A stretch of DNA of 64,000 bases from Gyromitra esculenta (Eukaryota > Ascomycota > Pezizomycetes > Pezizales > Discinaceae), in the NCBI GenBank assembly GCA_038503075.1, contig JBCAML010000022.1:1-64000 (forward strand), in the 5' to 3' direction. A program made the position numbers and the translations under genes. Positions 21,581 through 32,830 of the stretch are shown one piece after another. Below the pieces are notes generated by a model. It made no database searches and was not told the DNA's origin. It worked only from the letters and a program-made list of their open reading frames with translations. Each line of letters begins with the position of its first letter. Position 1 is the stretch's first letter.

Positions 21581-21582
21581 AT

Positions 21583-24500
21583 ATGCCCCAAATATCCAAC
21601 AACAACAAAAAAACTCGTCTCCCCCCTTTTACGATCATCCAACACAACTGTGCTAGAAGCTCAAAAATTTTTCACTCTTTATTTTCATCTTTTACAGTAT
21701 CTCCCTCAATTGTCGCGATCCAAGACCCGTACTTGTGGAACGACAAACCACTAAAAGCACCAGGTTTTTTTCTCCTAGTCCCATCTACGCTTCCAAATCA
21801 GAAAATCAGAGTCTGTACCTACATCTCTTCCGATTTTGTTAACACATACCAAGTCAGCTTCTTAATCAACAACCAGCTAAGAGATGATATTTTAACTGTA
21901 CAACTTACCTTTAAAAAACCCCTCTTTAATCAATCGTCTTACAATATGAATATAACGAATATTTATAATCGCGCTTGACCTGAAACAGGAGGTCACTTTA
22001 TTCATCCCTCCCTTATTTTTACTCCTTCATCCCTCCCAACAATTATTGTCGGAGATTTTAATATTCACCACCCCTCAACCGACCCCCTTCGCAATATCTC
22101 ATCCCAAGAATTTAATGAGGGAGAAAGATATCACTCTGCCGCTAGAAACTCATCATTTAAATGCCTCAATACACCAGGCATTTTTACCAGATTTCCCTAC
22201 GATTCACATTCAAGACCAAGCGTACTTGATCTCAGCTTCGGCAACACATCTATAACCCCCTTTATTACTAAATGGATCTCTACGCTCCCCTCCACCGGCT
22301 CTGATCACATTCCTATTGCAATCAGAATCTCCTCGCCCAAATTATATACATCAACTCCATCACCCGATTGGACAAAAACCAACTGGGTCACACTTAACCC
22401 TCTCATCAAAGAACTCAAAATACCACCTCCACCAAATTCGCCCAATCTAGACGAATGGTTCTCCAAATCCCTCAACCTCATTACAGCACCACTCATCCTG
22501 TCCACCCCTATGAAAAGGCCATGTTCATGGTCCAAGAAATGGTGGTCTCCTCTGCTATCCCAACTCAGGAAAATATTTCACTCGGTTGATAGAACACATA
22601 AACTAAAACATAAAGGCTCAAAAGCCCCTCCCTCTCCCGAGGTTAGAGCTGCCAAATATGCTTATTTCCATGAAATCGCACGTTGCAAGAAGAATCATTG
22701 GAACTCATTCCTTGCATCCGCCTCCCCTTCCGATATTTGGACAGCCAAAAGACTCAAAACTTCATCCAATAGCGAAGCGTTTCCAAATCTCCCAAATATC
22801 CACACACCCTCACAACTAGCCTCGACACTCATCAATCATTTTTTTCCTCCTAAGAATCTTTCTCCTCCTCCCAGATACCATAGTCATAACGATTTTGTTG
22901 AAATCAATTATGACGAGATCTCCACCGCTCTTAGCTCTTCCTCCAACTCGTCCGCTCCTGGCCCCGACACTATCCCGTATAGTATTTGGAAAAAGATCAA
23001 TTCGATCAATCCAAACATTATCCTACATCTTCTTAATCCTTTAGCCCAATATGGGTATCACCCTCTCCAATTAAAAAAAGCTTTTGGAATTGTTCTCCCA
23101 AAACCCAATAAAGAATCTTACGATTCCCCAACATCCTTTAGGGTAATCGTCCTACTCGAAACCCTCTCAAAAATTCTCGAAAGAATTTTTGCAACCCGAC
23201 TTGCCTCACTGGCCCGTTCCAATGGGCTAATACACCCAAACCAATGCGGGTCTCTCTCCCTTATTTCTACAGGGGACGCTGTTTCCGCCCTCCTCCATGA
23301 TATCCAACTCCTCCAAGCCGCCGACAAAAAAGTCTCGACCCTTTTTTTAGACATCAAAGGAGGCTTTGACAATGTCGACCCACAAATCCTCAAGAAAAGA
23401 CTCCTCGACCATAATGTTCCCCATTATATGACCTCTTGAATTATCTCCTTTCTCAACTCTCGCGAGTGCGCCCTCCTTTTTAAAGGATCGCCACGCTCGT
23501 TTATACCAGTATCTGTGGGAGTCCCACAAGGCTCTCCAATCTCACCTCTTCTTTTTTGCATTTACATTGCGCCACTTCACCTCCAAAACAATCAAAAATT
23601 CACCTTCTCCTACGTCAACGACTTCGCAATCACAGTCTTCTCCAACTTCTCCCGAAAGAACGCCAAACTTCTTGAAAAAGCCGCACATGAAATCAATCTC
23701 ATCGGACAATCAATTAAAATAAGCTTTTCTATCCCTAAAACCGAACTCATACATTGGACTACCATTCACAATCGCCTCCCGCCTACTCCAGGTGCTGCTA
23801 TTTCCCTAGGAAACAACACTTTTCTTCCTCAAACATGTGTCAGATGGCTAGGATTCTGGTTATCCCACAACTTCAATACCAATATTCATTTTTTGAAACG
23901 CCTCTCTGCAGCTCAAAAAGCTTTTTTTGCCATCAAATCTCTCTCACCTTCCGGCTCTGGCCTTACTAGCCATAATGCCCGGAAACTTGCCATGGGTCTT
24001 ATCCGACCTATCCTCTCATACGGCATGAATGTACTTATACCTTCCGCCTCTATCTTCAACAAAATAAATCCATTCTGGAACAACATCCTAAGATGGATCA
24101 CCAATTGCTTTTCCTCCACGAATATTGGTGCTCTCAGTAGAGAAGCTTCATTACCACCCATGCTCCCCTTCGCACAATACCTCTGTAGGTGTCATGCTGC
24201 TCGCATCGCCACTCTTCCTGTGCTCTTCAACCCAGCATCCGCACGCCTCCCTCCCAATTTTCAGGCTGATGGTACCCCTCTCCCGCTATTAAGAGTCCAC
24301 CTCAAAGGCCTCGGCGCGAGAAGACCTAGACCCTGGAATTCTAAATCCAAAACTCATGTCCGTCCCTTAATCATAGACTCTCTTGCAAACGAAGCGTGGA
24401 AGTTCCTCCCCGCCAATTACTACCCAGGCGCCTCTGGTCCGATCCTTGAGAAACCTAACCCAAACCGAGCAATGATACTAGATGCCTGTAATTCGGCCAT

Positions 24501-25008
24501 ATCGTCCCAACTCGTTAGAGATTGGGAACTATGTGCCCCCAAGCCTAGCTATTATCCATACCCCACCAGTACTATACCTCACCCGTTCATGAAATTTTCA
24601 AAATTTATGGCCGGACGTATCCACCAAATGAGAGCTCATAAAAGCTATCTCAAAGTGCACACTTCCTGGTCCCACCCAGGCCCAACAACATGTCCCCTTT
24701 GTGGCGACGCATCTCAAGACTTTTCACACGCTATTCTAAATTGTTTTGCTCTGGCATCCGAACGAAAATTGTTTATTCCCTTTATAATTTCCTTAGATAC
24801 CGATTCTGCAATTTGGTCTAACATCTCCTCTTTAATTGCTCTTGTTGAATTTATTTCTAAAACAAGAACAAATTTTCCTTTTACTAAAGAAATTGCGTTA
24901 TCCAATTTTTCCTCTTCTGGTTCTTCAGACATTTTATCGTCTATTTCATCACATTCTATATCATCACTTTCATCTTTATTAAATTTTTTTGATTTAATGG
25001 AGGAATAA
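21583..25008 (+). pseudogene. LINE ORF2 (endonuclease + reverse transcriptase), inactivated
   Basis: One reading frame over 3.4 kb, broken only by TGA at 21976-21978 and TGA at 23437-23439. Both sit where tryptophan is plausible (NRA*PETGG and TS*IISFLNSRE), so TGG to TGA is the simplest explanation. Domains: APE-type endonuclease (IIQHNCARSS, IIVGDFNIHHPS, GSDHIPIAI), reverse transcriptase (APGPDTIPYSIWKK, FLDIKGGFDNVD, GVPQGSPISPLLF) and a C-terminal CPLCGDASQDFSHAILNC zinc motif. The RT active site reads SYVNDFAI instead of YVDD: the codon at 23617-23619 is AAC where GAC is expected, so the enzyme should be dead. All three changes are G-to-A transitions. Confidence 0.85.
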
Positions 25009-25346
25009 CTGTTCACGCTGGAATTTGTTGCACGGAAAATGTTGCCACTTAGGGAATTTCTGAATATTGAATTTTTCAGTCATAATGGGTTTTATTTTTA
25101 TTTTTCGGAGGGTTGTGTTAAAAGAGGTTTTGTTCACGCTATAACTTCGGTTGCATGTGGCATTCTTGTACCATTTAAAAACAATGAAACAATGATTTAA
25201 CAAAAAAAAAAAATGTTACCTCTATATCATCCCTGATTGAAATTTCAACTCCATTTTTAGTGTTGCAACGGCGTTACACACAGCAAAAAGTCTTTAACAA
25301 TTAGGCTTTATTACCCCGCACCTCAACTCGCTTAGGATCCAAAACG

Positions 25347-26078
25347 ATGTCGGAGTTTAACACACCCACACCCCACACTCCCATGAGAAGCAGAATGCTT
25401 CCCCCTTTATCCACCCATCATTCCAAAGCAAACAGTCCCAGAATCACACTACCCCCTGCCATCATGACAGCCATCTTCCCCTTACCCTACTCTGGTGTTG
25501 CCAACGACCTCAGTGAGGCCATTCACACTTTTGTTCTTACAGGAAAGTCTGACATTCAAGCTGTCCTTACTCTCTGCCTTGTTCTCATCCAGGAGAATAA
25601 ACTCATCAACAGCCACCTGAGAATTATCTCTGACAACACTGACCACATCTCTTCCATCCTCGCACTGCACACCACTGCACTCAACGGCATCAACCAACTT
25701 GCTGCTACTGGCGCAGCCAAAACCACTACCACCGCACCCTTCAAACCTCCCCAACCCAATCAAACCTACGCCAATGTTGCTGCAATTGCCAGCTCCTCAA
25801 TTTCTCCTCCCAAGATGAATAAGAAAAGGAAAGGCAATGCATCTGCATACATTCCCCCTGCCCTCCCCCTGACCAGCAAAGGAATGTCCTCCTCTGAAGC
25901 TGCTAGATGGCAGCTGGAGATGACGGACGCCCATTCCCGCCCTGGATTCAACAGAAACCTACTTGCAAACCAACTACCAACACCCATCAAACAAGCTCTC
26001 CCGGCCAACAAACCCAAACCACTCCCTGTTTCACGGATACAGAAAAGTAATGGGAGAAGGATAGTGCATGGGTGGTAA
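25347..26078 (+). pseudogene. LINE ORF1, 3'-truncated
   Basis: 243 codons from ATG at 25347 (MSEFNTPTPHTPMRSR). It shares its start style (MSE + Thr/Pro-rich) with ORF1 of the first LINE and has the linker PKMNKKRKGNASAYIPP, but it ends at 26078 inside the beginning of the gypsy relic LTR. No zinc knuckles remain. Likely a LINE ORF1 cut short; the assignment rests on position and composition. Confidence 0.55.
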
Positions 26079-26460
26079 TAGGATTTTAGTTAGGATTACA
26101 ATGTCTTTGTGTTTCGGTTGTTGTCGGGTCGGAGTTATGATAGTCAGAAAGCGGGGTATTTAAAGGATGGATTTTGTTCGCTTGTATCTTCTCTTCTTAC
26201 TTTACTTCTACTGTATTGTTTTAATACTACCTCGATTCTACCTCAGAATCCTCGTGGTCGCTGTTGCTGTGAAAACAAATACACTTAACTCGCCTTGAGT
26301 TAGGCCCATGTAGGACCTGTAGAAACATTGTACACCTTGTCGCTTGACTCCTCGTTTAAGTAGCACTGGTCACCTTCAGGGATACTGAAGGGCTTAACGA
26401 GAGTCAAACCGTGAGATTATGTTGCTTCCAATATCTACACCTCCTACAACGAAGCAACAA

Positions 26461-27010
26461 TGAGCTCTCCCGCTTCCGCCGCCTCCTTTGAAGGAGCCGC
26501 TGTCGCCGCGCAACCTTTCCCCACAAAAGAAGAGTTTGCTCAAGCCTACAGGGACGATCCTGTCGAGTTGTACAACCGACTCCAGGAACTAAACCAAGGG
26601 CTGGAGGAACAAATCGATATCCTCCAGGAAGGCACACAAGAGTTAGAAGTGAAACTTAGCACTTCTCAAATCCAAGCAAGCAATGCCACCCGTCACGCCC
26701 AGCAACAAGACCAAAGAATCAACGATGCTTCGGCCCTTGTCGAGCGATTATGTCAAGAAAGAGACGAAGCTCGCGCCGCTACTCAGGCACCCCCAACCCC
26801 ACCAAACCTAACCAGTACCCCCCCCTGCTCCATCCACTACTGCCCATCGCTCCGAACGCATGCCAAATCCAGAGAAGTTCGATGGATCTCGAGCCAAACT
26901 CCCCGGCTTCATCCTACAACTCCGTTCCAAGCTTGCTGTCAACCAAGACAGATTCGCTGACAAGAACACCATGATTCTCTATACCATCAATCGTTTGGAA
27001 GGAGCCGCCT
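26461..27010 (+). pseudogene. Gag fragment of the decayed gypsy element
   Basis: Starts with ATG at 26461 (MSSPASAASFEGAAVAA) 45 bases after the left LTR, like gag of the intact element. A coiled-coil-like stretch follows (LQELNQGLEEQIDILQEG). A frameshift near 26815 moves the continuation (PNPEKFDGSRAKLPGFIL, AVNQDRFADKNTMILYTIN) into another frame; that continuation is homologous to the gag domain of the intact copy (PDKFNGSRDKLPGFVLQLRS). The fragment ends near 27010, where unrelated sequence begins. Confidence 0.7.
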
Positions 27011-27498
27011 GTTATACCTATACCTGGTGAAGGAGTTCCTGGCCCTGGAGTTACCCTATCTTTGGAGTTACCCTACTTTAGCACCTTCCGGATTAGGACT
27101 GGCACCTGTTACCCTGCCTCCAATCCTTCCAATAGGTATAGTATTTGGAGAAGGGAGGACAGCACCAAAAAAGACCTGTCCCGGAGGGCAAAAATAACCC
27201 CTAGGCCGTCAAGCAAAACCGTCCGGCGGAATGGGATAAGGTTTTTCGCTGTGGTTCAAACGGATTGCGAATTGGACCAAAACTGGCGGAGTTACAGACT
27301 GACAAAGATAAGGGAACACAATGCTACACGACGATTCGGATAGGCGAAATGATCGTCTCGAAGAGACAAACGCAATGAAGACAAATACGTAACTCCCGTG
27401 CTACCGACATGCATACTGTTCGGAGAAATGATCGACGAGATAGCGTGGTTTCATGTTGTCATAGTAGTTAGCTTTCACGGATATAAAGGAGTAATCGG
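27010..27498. other. Unassigned interior of the decayed gypsy element
   Basis: No pol remnant is recognised. A short direct repeat, GGAGTTACCCTA, occurs twice (about 27048 and 27065), and CCTATACC near 27015 is echoed inverted by GGTATAG near 27135. It could be an insertion or a rearranged deletion scar. Confidence 0.35.
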
Positions 27499-27885
27499 GT
27501 CAAGGATATTGTTGGGGTTGTAGCTTCGGTTAAGGATTATAATGTTATTGTGTTTCGGTTGCTTTCGGTTATTTCTTAGTTATGAGTCGTAATGGTCGAA
27601 AAGCGGGGTATTTAAGAGCTGGATCTTTTCGCTTGTGTTCTTCTCTTCTTCTTTCCTTAAGCAACGTTCTCGTTTACCTTCTATTGTAATCGCTGAAATA
27701 CTATCTCGGTTCTACCTCAGAACCTTCGCTGTCGCTGTGAAATATCTCCGCTACTTCACCTTGAAGTAGACTCCTCGTGGAACTTGTAGAAACATCGCAC
27801 TCTTCGAACGAATTAGAATCTCGCTTTAGTAGCACTGCTCACCTTCAGGGATACTGAAGGGCTAGACGAGAGACTAACCGTGAGA

Positions 27886-28317
27886 TTAGCGCCTCTACAC
27901 CACACTATACCCAAACATAGTAGAGAGGAGGCATTATAAATACTCTCGCAGTGGATGTAAACTCTGAGTCGGATCATTAGCGACGAAGAACGAGCCTTAT
28001 CAATATTATATTGTTTCTAGCAAAAACTTACTTCCGTGCAATTTACTTTATTACTTGTGAATTACTTTATTCTCACTTAGCAAGGCCTTGGCCCTTCAGC
28101 GTTAGTTATTAAACCTTACTATTGGAAGTTCTTCAAGGAACTTTGCTCGATCCCTATTTTAAACCCTACGGTTATCTTTTAGCGGTTCATAAGAAGCAGT
28201 TAGGACTTGCGCCTGTGTATTGTGTTGCGGATAGCAACCGGGCAGGTTATAGCGTCTAGATTGTTATCTAAAGCTTCTCAGAGATTTCCTGTGCGGTAAA
28301 AAAGTACCGGTCTTACA
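27886..28317. other. Unassigned sequence between gypsy relic and LINE 3' part
   Basis: No coding frame and no similarity to the other LTRs in the window. The end, GGTCTTACA before the LINE sequence, would fit the CA end of an LTR from another family, but no duplication or start could be defined. Confidence 0.35.
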
Positions 28318-29290
28318 TCAATCCTCTTTCTGCAACCTCTCCATCTCCCTCAACAACAATCTCTTTTTCCCTCTTAAAGTTGTCAAATGGATTGGCCTTT
28401 GGTTTGAAGCCAATCTGTCACCATTCCACCACTTCAAACAACGCTTTTTGAAAGTCAATAAAACATTCCTTCTACTCCGCTGCCTGTCCCCAGCTGGGAC
28501 AGGCCTCACCTCATACAACAACAAAAGATTGGCCCAGGCCGTCATTCTTCCCACAATGTTCTATGGCTCTGCTGTCTTCACCCCCAGCAACTCCTCTCTT
28601 ACTCTCCTCCAACGCCTTTGGGACAAAGTACTTCGCTGGGTCGCCAACTGCTTTACATCAACCAACCCACTCACCTTGTGCCCAAACACAGCACTGCTCC
28701 CAATCAACGTACTGTGCTACAAATACCGTCTCCAGTTTGCTATTCGCAGAATGGCTGCTTCACCACATCACAACCCCGTCTAAGGCAGGTTCCCTAGTAA
28801 TTTCCCACTTGAGGATCCCTTCAGAACACAATCACATCGCCACCTCCTCCTGGGTGTATCAACAAACTTGAAAACATGGACATCCAAAGCCAAAACCAAT
28901 AAACCACTCCCAATTGACCAACTGTGTGTTATGATCAATAACGCACTACAAAGCAATCTCACACCCTCCTCTGAACCACCTACCATCACACCAGCAATGG
29001 TCCAAGAGCTCAGCATGACTCTTTGGGCTACCTCACGCCCCCCTCCCTGCTATTACACCAACCCTCTCTCCACCATTGCACCAACCTTCATGAGATTGGA
29101 TCGCTTCATGAGCGGGAGACTCCACCAATTCCGTGCCCATAAAAGCTATCTTGCCGTCCACCAGTCCTGGCATTCTCAGGGCCTCTCTAAACACTGCCCC
29201 AGATGCCAAGAGGAAGACAAAAACCTTGAGCATGCTATTCTTCGCAGCCCGCTAGAGCAGAAGCCAGAGAAAAGTTCATCCCTGACCTAA
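28318..29290 (+). pseudogene. LINE ORF2 C-terminal fragment
   Basis: Phrases KWIGLWFEANLSPFHHFKQR, SPAGTGLTSYNNKRLAQAVI, DKVLRWVANCFTSTN and a CPRCQEEDKNLEHAI zinc motif match the C-terminal third of ORF2 in the first LINE (KSLSPSGSGLTSHNARKL, RWITNCFSSTN, CPLCGDASQDFSHAI). It is spread over at least three frames with frameshifts near 28770 and 28870. The catalytic RT part is absent. Confidence 0.75.
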
Positions 29291-30041
29291 TCTCTGTTGA
29301 AGATATCTGGAACGACCCTACCCAACTGCAACCATTCGTTAATTACATTTGCCACACTATGACCGGCTACGCACCTAAGTGGAATAACTGGCACCCTCTA
29401 TCACTCACTGGAACCTCGGATCAGTTATCTCCTGCAGTTTCTGTTTCTTCATCTACTTTTTCTTTACTATTTTAGTACCTACATTGTTACTTCTCCTTAC
29501 TTATGAAAGTTATATATTGCGGGATCATTGTTATGATCAATGGGGTCACTTCCCTATAGGTTCACCTATAGGTTTGGTTTATTTATTTTTCCTTTGTATC
29601 TTTCTTTTGTTATTTTGACTTCATAACCTTCATGTTGCATAAGCGGTTTTGTACCTAAAAACAATAATCAAATGATTTAAACAAAAAAAAAAAAAAACAT
29701 GTATATATATTCTACAATTATGTGAACTAATCTTTAAAATACATAGTGATCTTTTTCTGCTCTTCACCTGCCATTTTTGCTTGTTTTTTCACCTTTATAC
29801 CCCTCCGGATCATGACATATGCACTTAAAACCTTTTTGTTCGGAGATTCCTGCTGCAGTTCTCGCAACTCCAGTTCCTCTAAATACCTTATAGCATCTTT
29901 TAAATCTAGTTTGGATTGTCCAACTTTAAGTTCTTCATTTTCCTCTGCTGCATTTTCAGCAACAGGAGGTAGAAAAGAGTTAAGAATATGCTCTTTTAAA
30001 ACATCAGGATCATCATCCACCTGCTCTTCACTTGGGTTTAA

Positions 30042-30491
30042 TTTCATGGATGGTTGTTGGTTCGGTAGGTTAGGTACAAGGGTACAGGGTTGTCAAGTTT
30101 TGTTGTTGTTTCTTGTGTTTCTTTGAGTATTCGTTGTGATGAGTAAGGTATTTGTCATCAAAGGAATGGGGTTCTGGTATATAAGCGAAGGGTTGTCCCC
30201 TCTCACTGTACTTTTCCTTCTTCTTTCTTTAAACAACGTCTTCTACTGTAACTCTACTTGTACCCTACAATACAAGTCAGGATTCTCACAAATCCTTTGT
30301 CGCCTCCGTGATACTTTTACTCCTATCACGCCACTACATTAACATAGTTTCGCTGCCAGAGTTTCTATAACTCTTCGTTATCATAGAGCCTGTGGAATCA
30401 TCGCTTAAACTCCTATTGCTGGTTTTCTTTCAAGTAGCACTGCTCACCTTTGGGGATACCAAAGGCCTTAACGAAAACTTGCTCCCTGAGA
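30042..30491 (+). repeat. Solo LTR inserted in the pogo transposase, plus orientation
   Basis: 450 bp, starting TTTCATGGATGG and ending CTCCCTGAGA, with target duplication TTTAA at 30037-30041 and 30492-30496. It is a diverged relative of the 408-bp gypsy LTR (same start TTTCATGGAT, GTATATAAGCGAAGG promoter block, CTTCTTTCTTTAAACAACGTCTTCTA, AAGTAGCACTGCTCA). Confidence 0.9.
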
Positions 30492-30821
30492 TTTAAAAAC
30501 TTGTGCAAATCCGGCAGTTTTTGGATATGATTATCACTCTTCAATATCTCTAAAGATGTTTGAGCCTCCTGCCGGATTGACTCCATTTCTGCTTTGTCCT
30601 CTGCGTCCAAATCCAGTATCGGCATTACACGATGTGTTTCAGTAGCGGTTGGAAGATATGATGGCTTGAATAGCTTGACAGTACTTTTTGTGAAACAATT
30701 AAAGATTGTTGATAGCTTAACATCATTGTTCCAAGCTTCTACTGCCCATCGGATAGCCTGTAGAAGGTTGACTTTTGGTAGTTTGGTATCAGGAGGAATT
30801 TCCTCTACCTGTTTCACCTGA

Positions 30822-31188
30822 TCTCAAGGAACGGAGTTTCGTCAAGCCCTTTGGTATCCCCAAAGGTGAGCAGTGCTACTTGAACAAAAATCAGCGACAG
30901 GAGTTTAGTTGATAATTCCACAGGCTCTACAATGAGGGGGAGTTATGATGACTTCAACAGCGAGACTACGTTGATGTAGCGGTGTGATAAAGTGGGAATA
31001 TCACGAAGACGACAAAGGATTTGCGGGAATCCTGGCTTGTATTGTAAGATACAAGTAGAGTGGCAATAGAAGATGTTGCTTAAAGAGAAGAGAAAGAAAA
31101 CCACAACAAAGTACCACAATCACTCAACGAAAACAAACAATCAAACAACCAGGCAACCAATCCTACAACTGAGCAACCATCCATGAAA
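30822..31188 (-). repeat. Solo LTR inserted in the pogo transposase, minus orientation
   Basis: 367 bp, same family as 30042-30491 but inverted: it begins TCTCAAGGA (the reverse of the LTR end) and finishes CCATCCATGAAA (the reverse of the LTR start). Flanks CCTGA (30817-30821) and CCAGA (31189-31193) differ at one base and may be an aged duplication. It lacks the TATA region of its partner, which explains the shorter length. Confidence 0.8.
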
Positions 31189-32635
31189 CCAGATATCTAA
31201 CAAAATGACGACAGGTATGAGCTTTCCAAGCATTTATAATGCCCTGATTGAGAGGTTGCCATTTGGATGTTGTATTTGCTGGGAGCCAAATTATAAGTGT
31301 ATTTTGAAGAGCAGTAACACCACCAATCTCTTTTACACCCAATTCATGTGCAGAAAAGTTATTCAACAATAGCGTTACCTTTCTGCCTCTCATGCGTCTA
31401 TCTAACCAATAAAGATATTCAACCATGATCTTTGATCGCATCCATGCTGTCTTATTGAAACGATAAACCACACCCAATGCAGAACGATTGTCATATTTGA
31501 AACATCTAGGGGATTCTGCAGTACCAATCACCCTAGGTTGTAGCTTGTGTGACCCTGTACTATTGCAGGTTAAACTAACGGTAATTCACAGCTTGTTTTT
31601 TGTTGTTCCTTCTAGCTGTTCTGTACATAAGCGACAGTCTGGCTGTATGCGATAATAGTAACCCGTTTCGTCAAAGTTGTATGTATCTTCTAAGCCAAAC
31701 TGTTGTAGAATACGCCGTATTTCATTCATCTCTTTCTCTCCTTCTGAACACTGAGCACTTTCCGACTCTCCATGCTGTTTATGCTCCTTAATGCCGTGCC
31801 GCTTTTTAAAGGTGTCAAGCCATCCATTGGAAAACTTGGGTAGTGTTTCTCCTGTTTTTTGGTTAATAACTATATCATGTATACTATTGGGAGTCAAACT
31901 TACCTGGATACAGGCTGGGGAAAAAGATTTGCGCCTTTTCCTTCAGTAACAGCCCTGAGATGGGGATACGCTTTTCCATTCTTTTATGCCATTCATAAAG
32001 AGCCTCATCTAATAGAGGCCATGACACCTCTCGTCGCTTATTTTGCTTGGGATTAAGCAGTGGCTGCTCAAGTAGATCTGCTGCTTGTTTGGTGATAATT
32101 TTGCTAATTGTTGACTGCGAGATAATTTTGTTTGCATGCGTTGCTGCAAACCATTTCTGGATCTTTTTCCAGTGTGGTCTTTCTCCCGTCTTCTCCAGTT
32201 CTGAATTAAACCATTCACAAATTTCTTTTCTCTCAGTATCGCTAAAGGCCTGTCTTGTTGTGGGATTGCTTGATGACCCGGACATTGTAAAGTTGCATAG
32301 CGTGTAATGTATTCACTGGTAGGAAGCTGAGAACGATCCGTCTAATACTTTCTGAATCAGGGGCCTTCCGCTAAAAATAACCCTAACCCTGACCTGCCAT
32401 ATAAGAATATACTAACAAAAATTAGCAGGTTATTAAGAATATTCTTTTGTAGCGATATTCTTAATTTTACGTATAAAATTTCTTGGTTCTGCTAGCCATA
32501 TTCTTATAGGGTGTTTATTCTTATAAACAGAATTCTTATAGGGCGATTCTACTGTATATGGAAAATGAGGTTAGGCGCTGCGTATTAGAACGTCATGGCC
32601 ACTGCTGTTCCTCCATGCCTGGCGAGGCGGATATA

Positions 32636-32804
32636 CTCGGGTCAGGGGTGAAGTATTGGGACTTACTAGGGTGTCACGGATCTGAGCGGTCACAGTATCA
32701 CTCTGTTGTTTTCACCGTGCCCTACTGCATTTCGTAATATTTCGCTACGTCACGGCGTTGTTCTCCCTTTCCAGGGTGTCCCAATACTTCACCCCTGACC
32801 CGAG
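32636..32804. mobile_element. TA-flanked MITE, 169 bp, CTCGGG family
   Basis: The left arm CTCGGGTCAGGGGTGAAGTA (32636 onward) and the reverse complement of the right arm are identical over 27 bases. TA borders lie at 32634-32635 and 32805-32806. The terminal CTCGGGkCAGG matches the MITE at 50618-50761. No coding frame. Confidence 0.92.
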
Positions 32805-32830
32805 TACCCTCGGGGTTTGGGGATGTTGTG

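Larger units (their letters stand above)
19865..25213 (+). mobile_element. Tad-like LINE, near full length, with poly(A) tail
   Basis: Contains ORF1 with cysteine-rich knuckles, ORF2 with an endonuclease and reverse transcriptase, and a terminal A-run (25202-25213). The 5' limit is approximate, just after the pogo left end. No clear target duplication was found. Two stop codons and a lost catalytic Asp in ORF2 mean it is not autonomous now. Confidence 0.85.
26070..27885 (+). mobile_element. Decayed gypsy element with two LTRs
   Basis: The left LTR (about 26070-26416) and right LTR (about 27499-27885) share the AAGCGGGGTATTTAA block, TTCAGGGATACTGAAGGGC and the terminal CCGTGAGA. Between them lie a gag start and about 0.5 kb of unassignable sequence; pol is gone. 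The right LTR is preceded by a purine-rich ATATAAAGGAGTAATCGGG, like the tract of the intact element. The left LTR start is approximate. It belongs to the same family as the solo LTR at 18912-19610. Confidence 0.75.
25214..29697 (+). mobile_element. Second LINE, internally deleted and split by a gypsy relic
   Basis: The 5' part (about 25214-26070) carries an ORF1-like frame and the 3' part (28318-29697) the C-terminal end of ORF2, a 3' UTR and a poly(A) run (29682-29697). Most of ORF2 is missing. The 3' UTR resembles that of the first LINE (AAAACAATNATNAAATGATTTAA before the tail). Limits on the left are approximate. Confidence 0.7.
29727..32285 (-). pseudogene. Pogo transposase, split by two solo LTRs and catalytically mutated
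   Basis: Minus-strand pieces in order: 32285-31163 (with a frame change near 31890 and another before 31531), 30817-30492, and 30041-29727. The N-terminal piece (MSGSSSNPTTRQAFSDTER...) carries the CENP-B-like HTH (ICEWFNSEL, ISQSTISKII). The DDE core has the first Asp in YNFDETGYYYRI, but the second site reads TLLLNNFSAH and the third PLNQGII, where DN and DQ are expected; both codons are AAT for GAT. The middle piece LPKVNLLQAIRWAVEAWNND and the acidic C-terminus EEQVDDDPDVLK complete a pogo/Tigger-type protein. Two solo LTRs (30042-30491 and 30822-31188) interrupt it. Confidence 0.85.
19738..32554 (-). mobile_element. Pogo-type DNA transposon filled with nested insertions
   Basis: The left end CAGGAGAATCGCCCTATAAG starts at 19738 after TA; the right end, in reverse complement, is CAGTAGAATCGCCCTATAAG ending at 32554 before TA. 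Subterminal copies of TATAAGAAT occur at both ends, as in pogo/Fot elements. The transposase reads on the minus strand from 32285. The 12.8 kb between the ends far exceeds a pogo element because two LINEs, a gypsy relic and two solo LTRs sit inside. Alternatively the left end belongs to a separate, related copy. Confidence 0.7.

Noticed and set aside
21976..23439. TGA decoded as tryptophan in the LINE
   Set aside because: TGA acts as a normal stop in several intact genes here (transporter, secreted proteins, rhamnosidase), and the RT site is mutated as well.
32375..32395. Interstitial telomere tract AACCCTAACCCTG
   Set aside because: Only two units and of the 6-base type; too short to mean anything, and it lies within MITE- and TIR-rich sequence.
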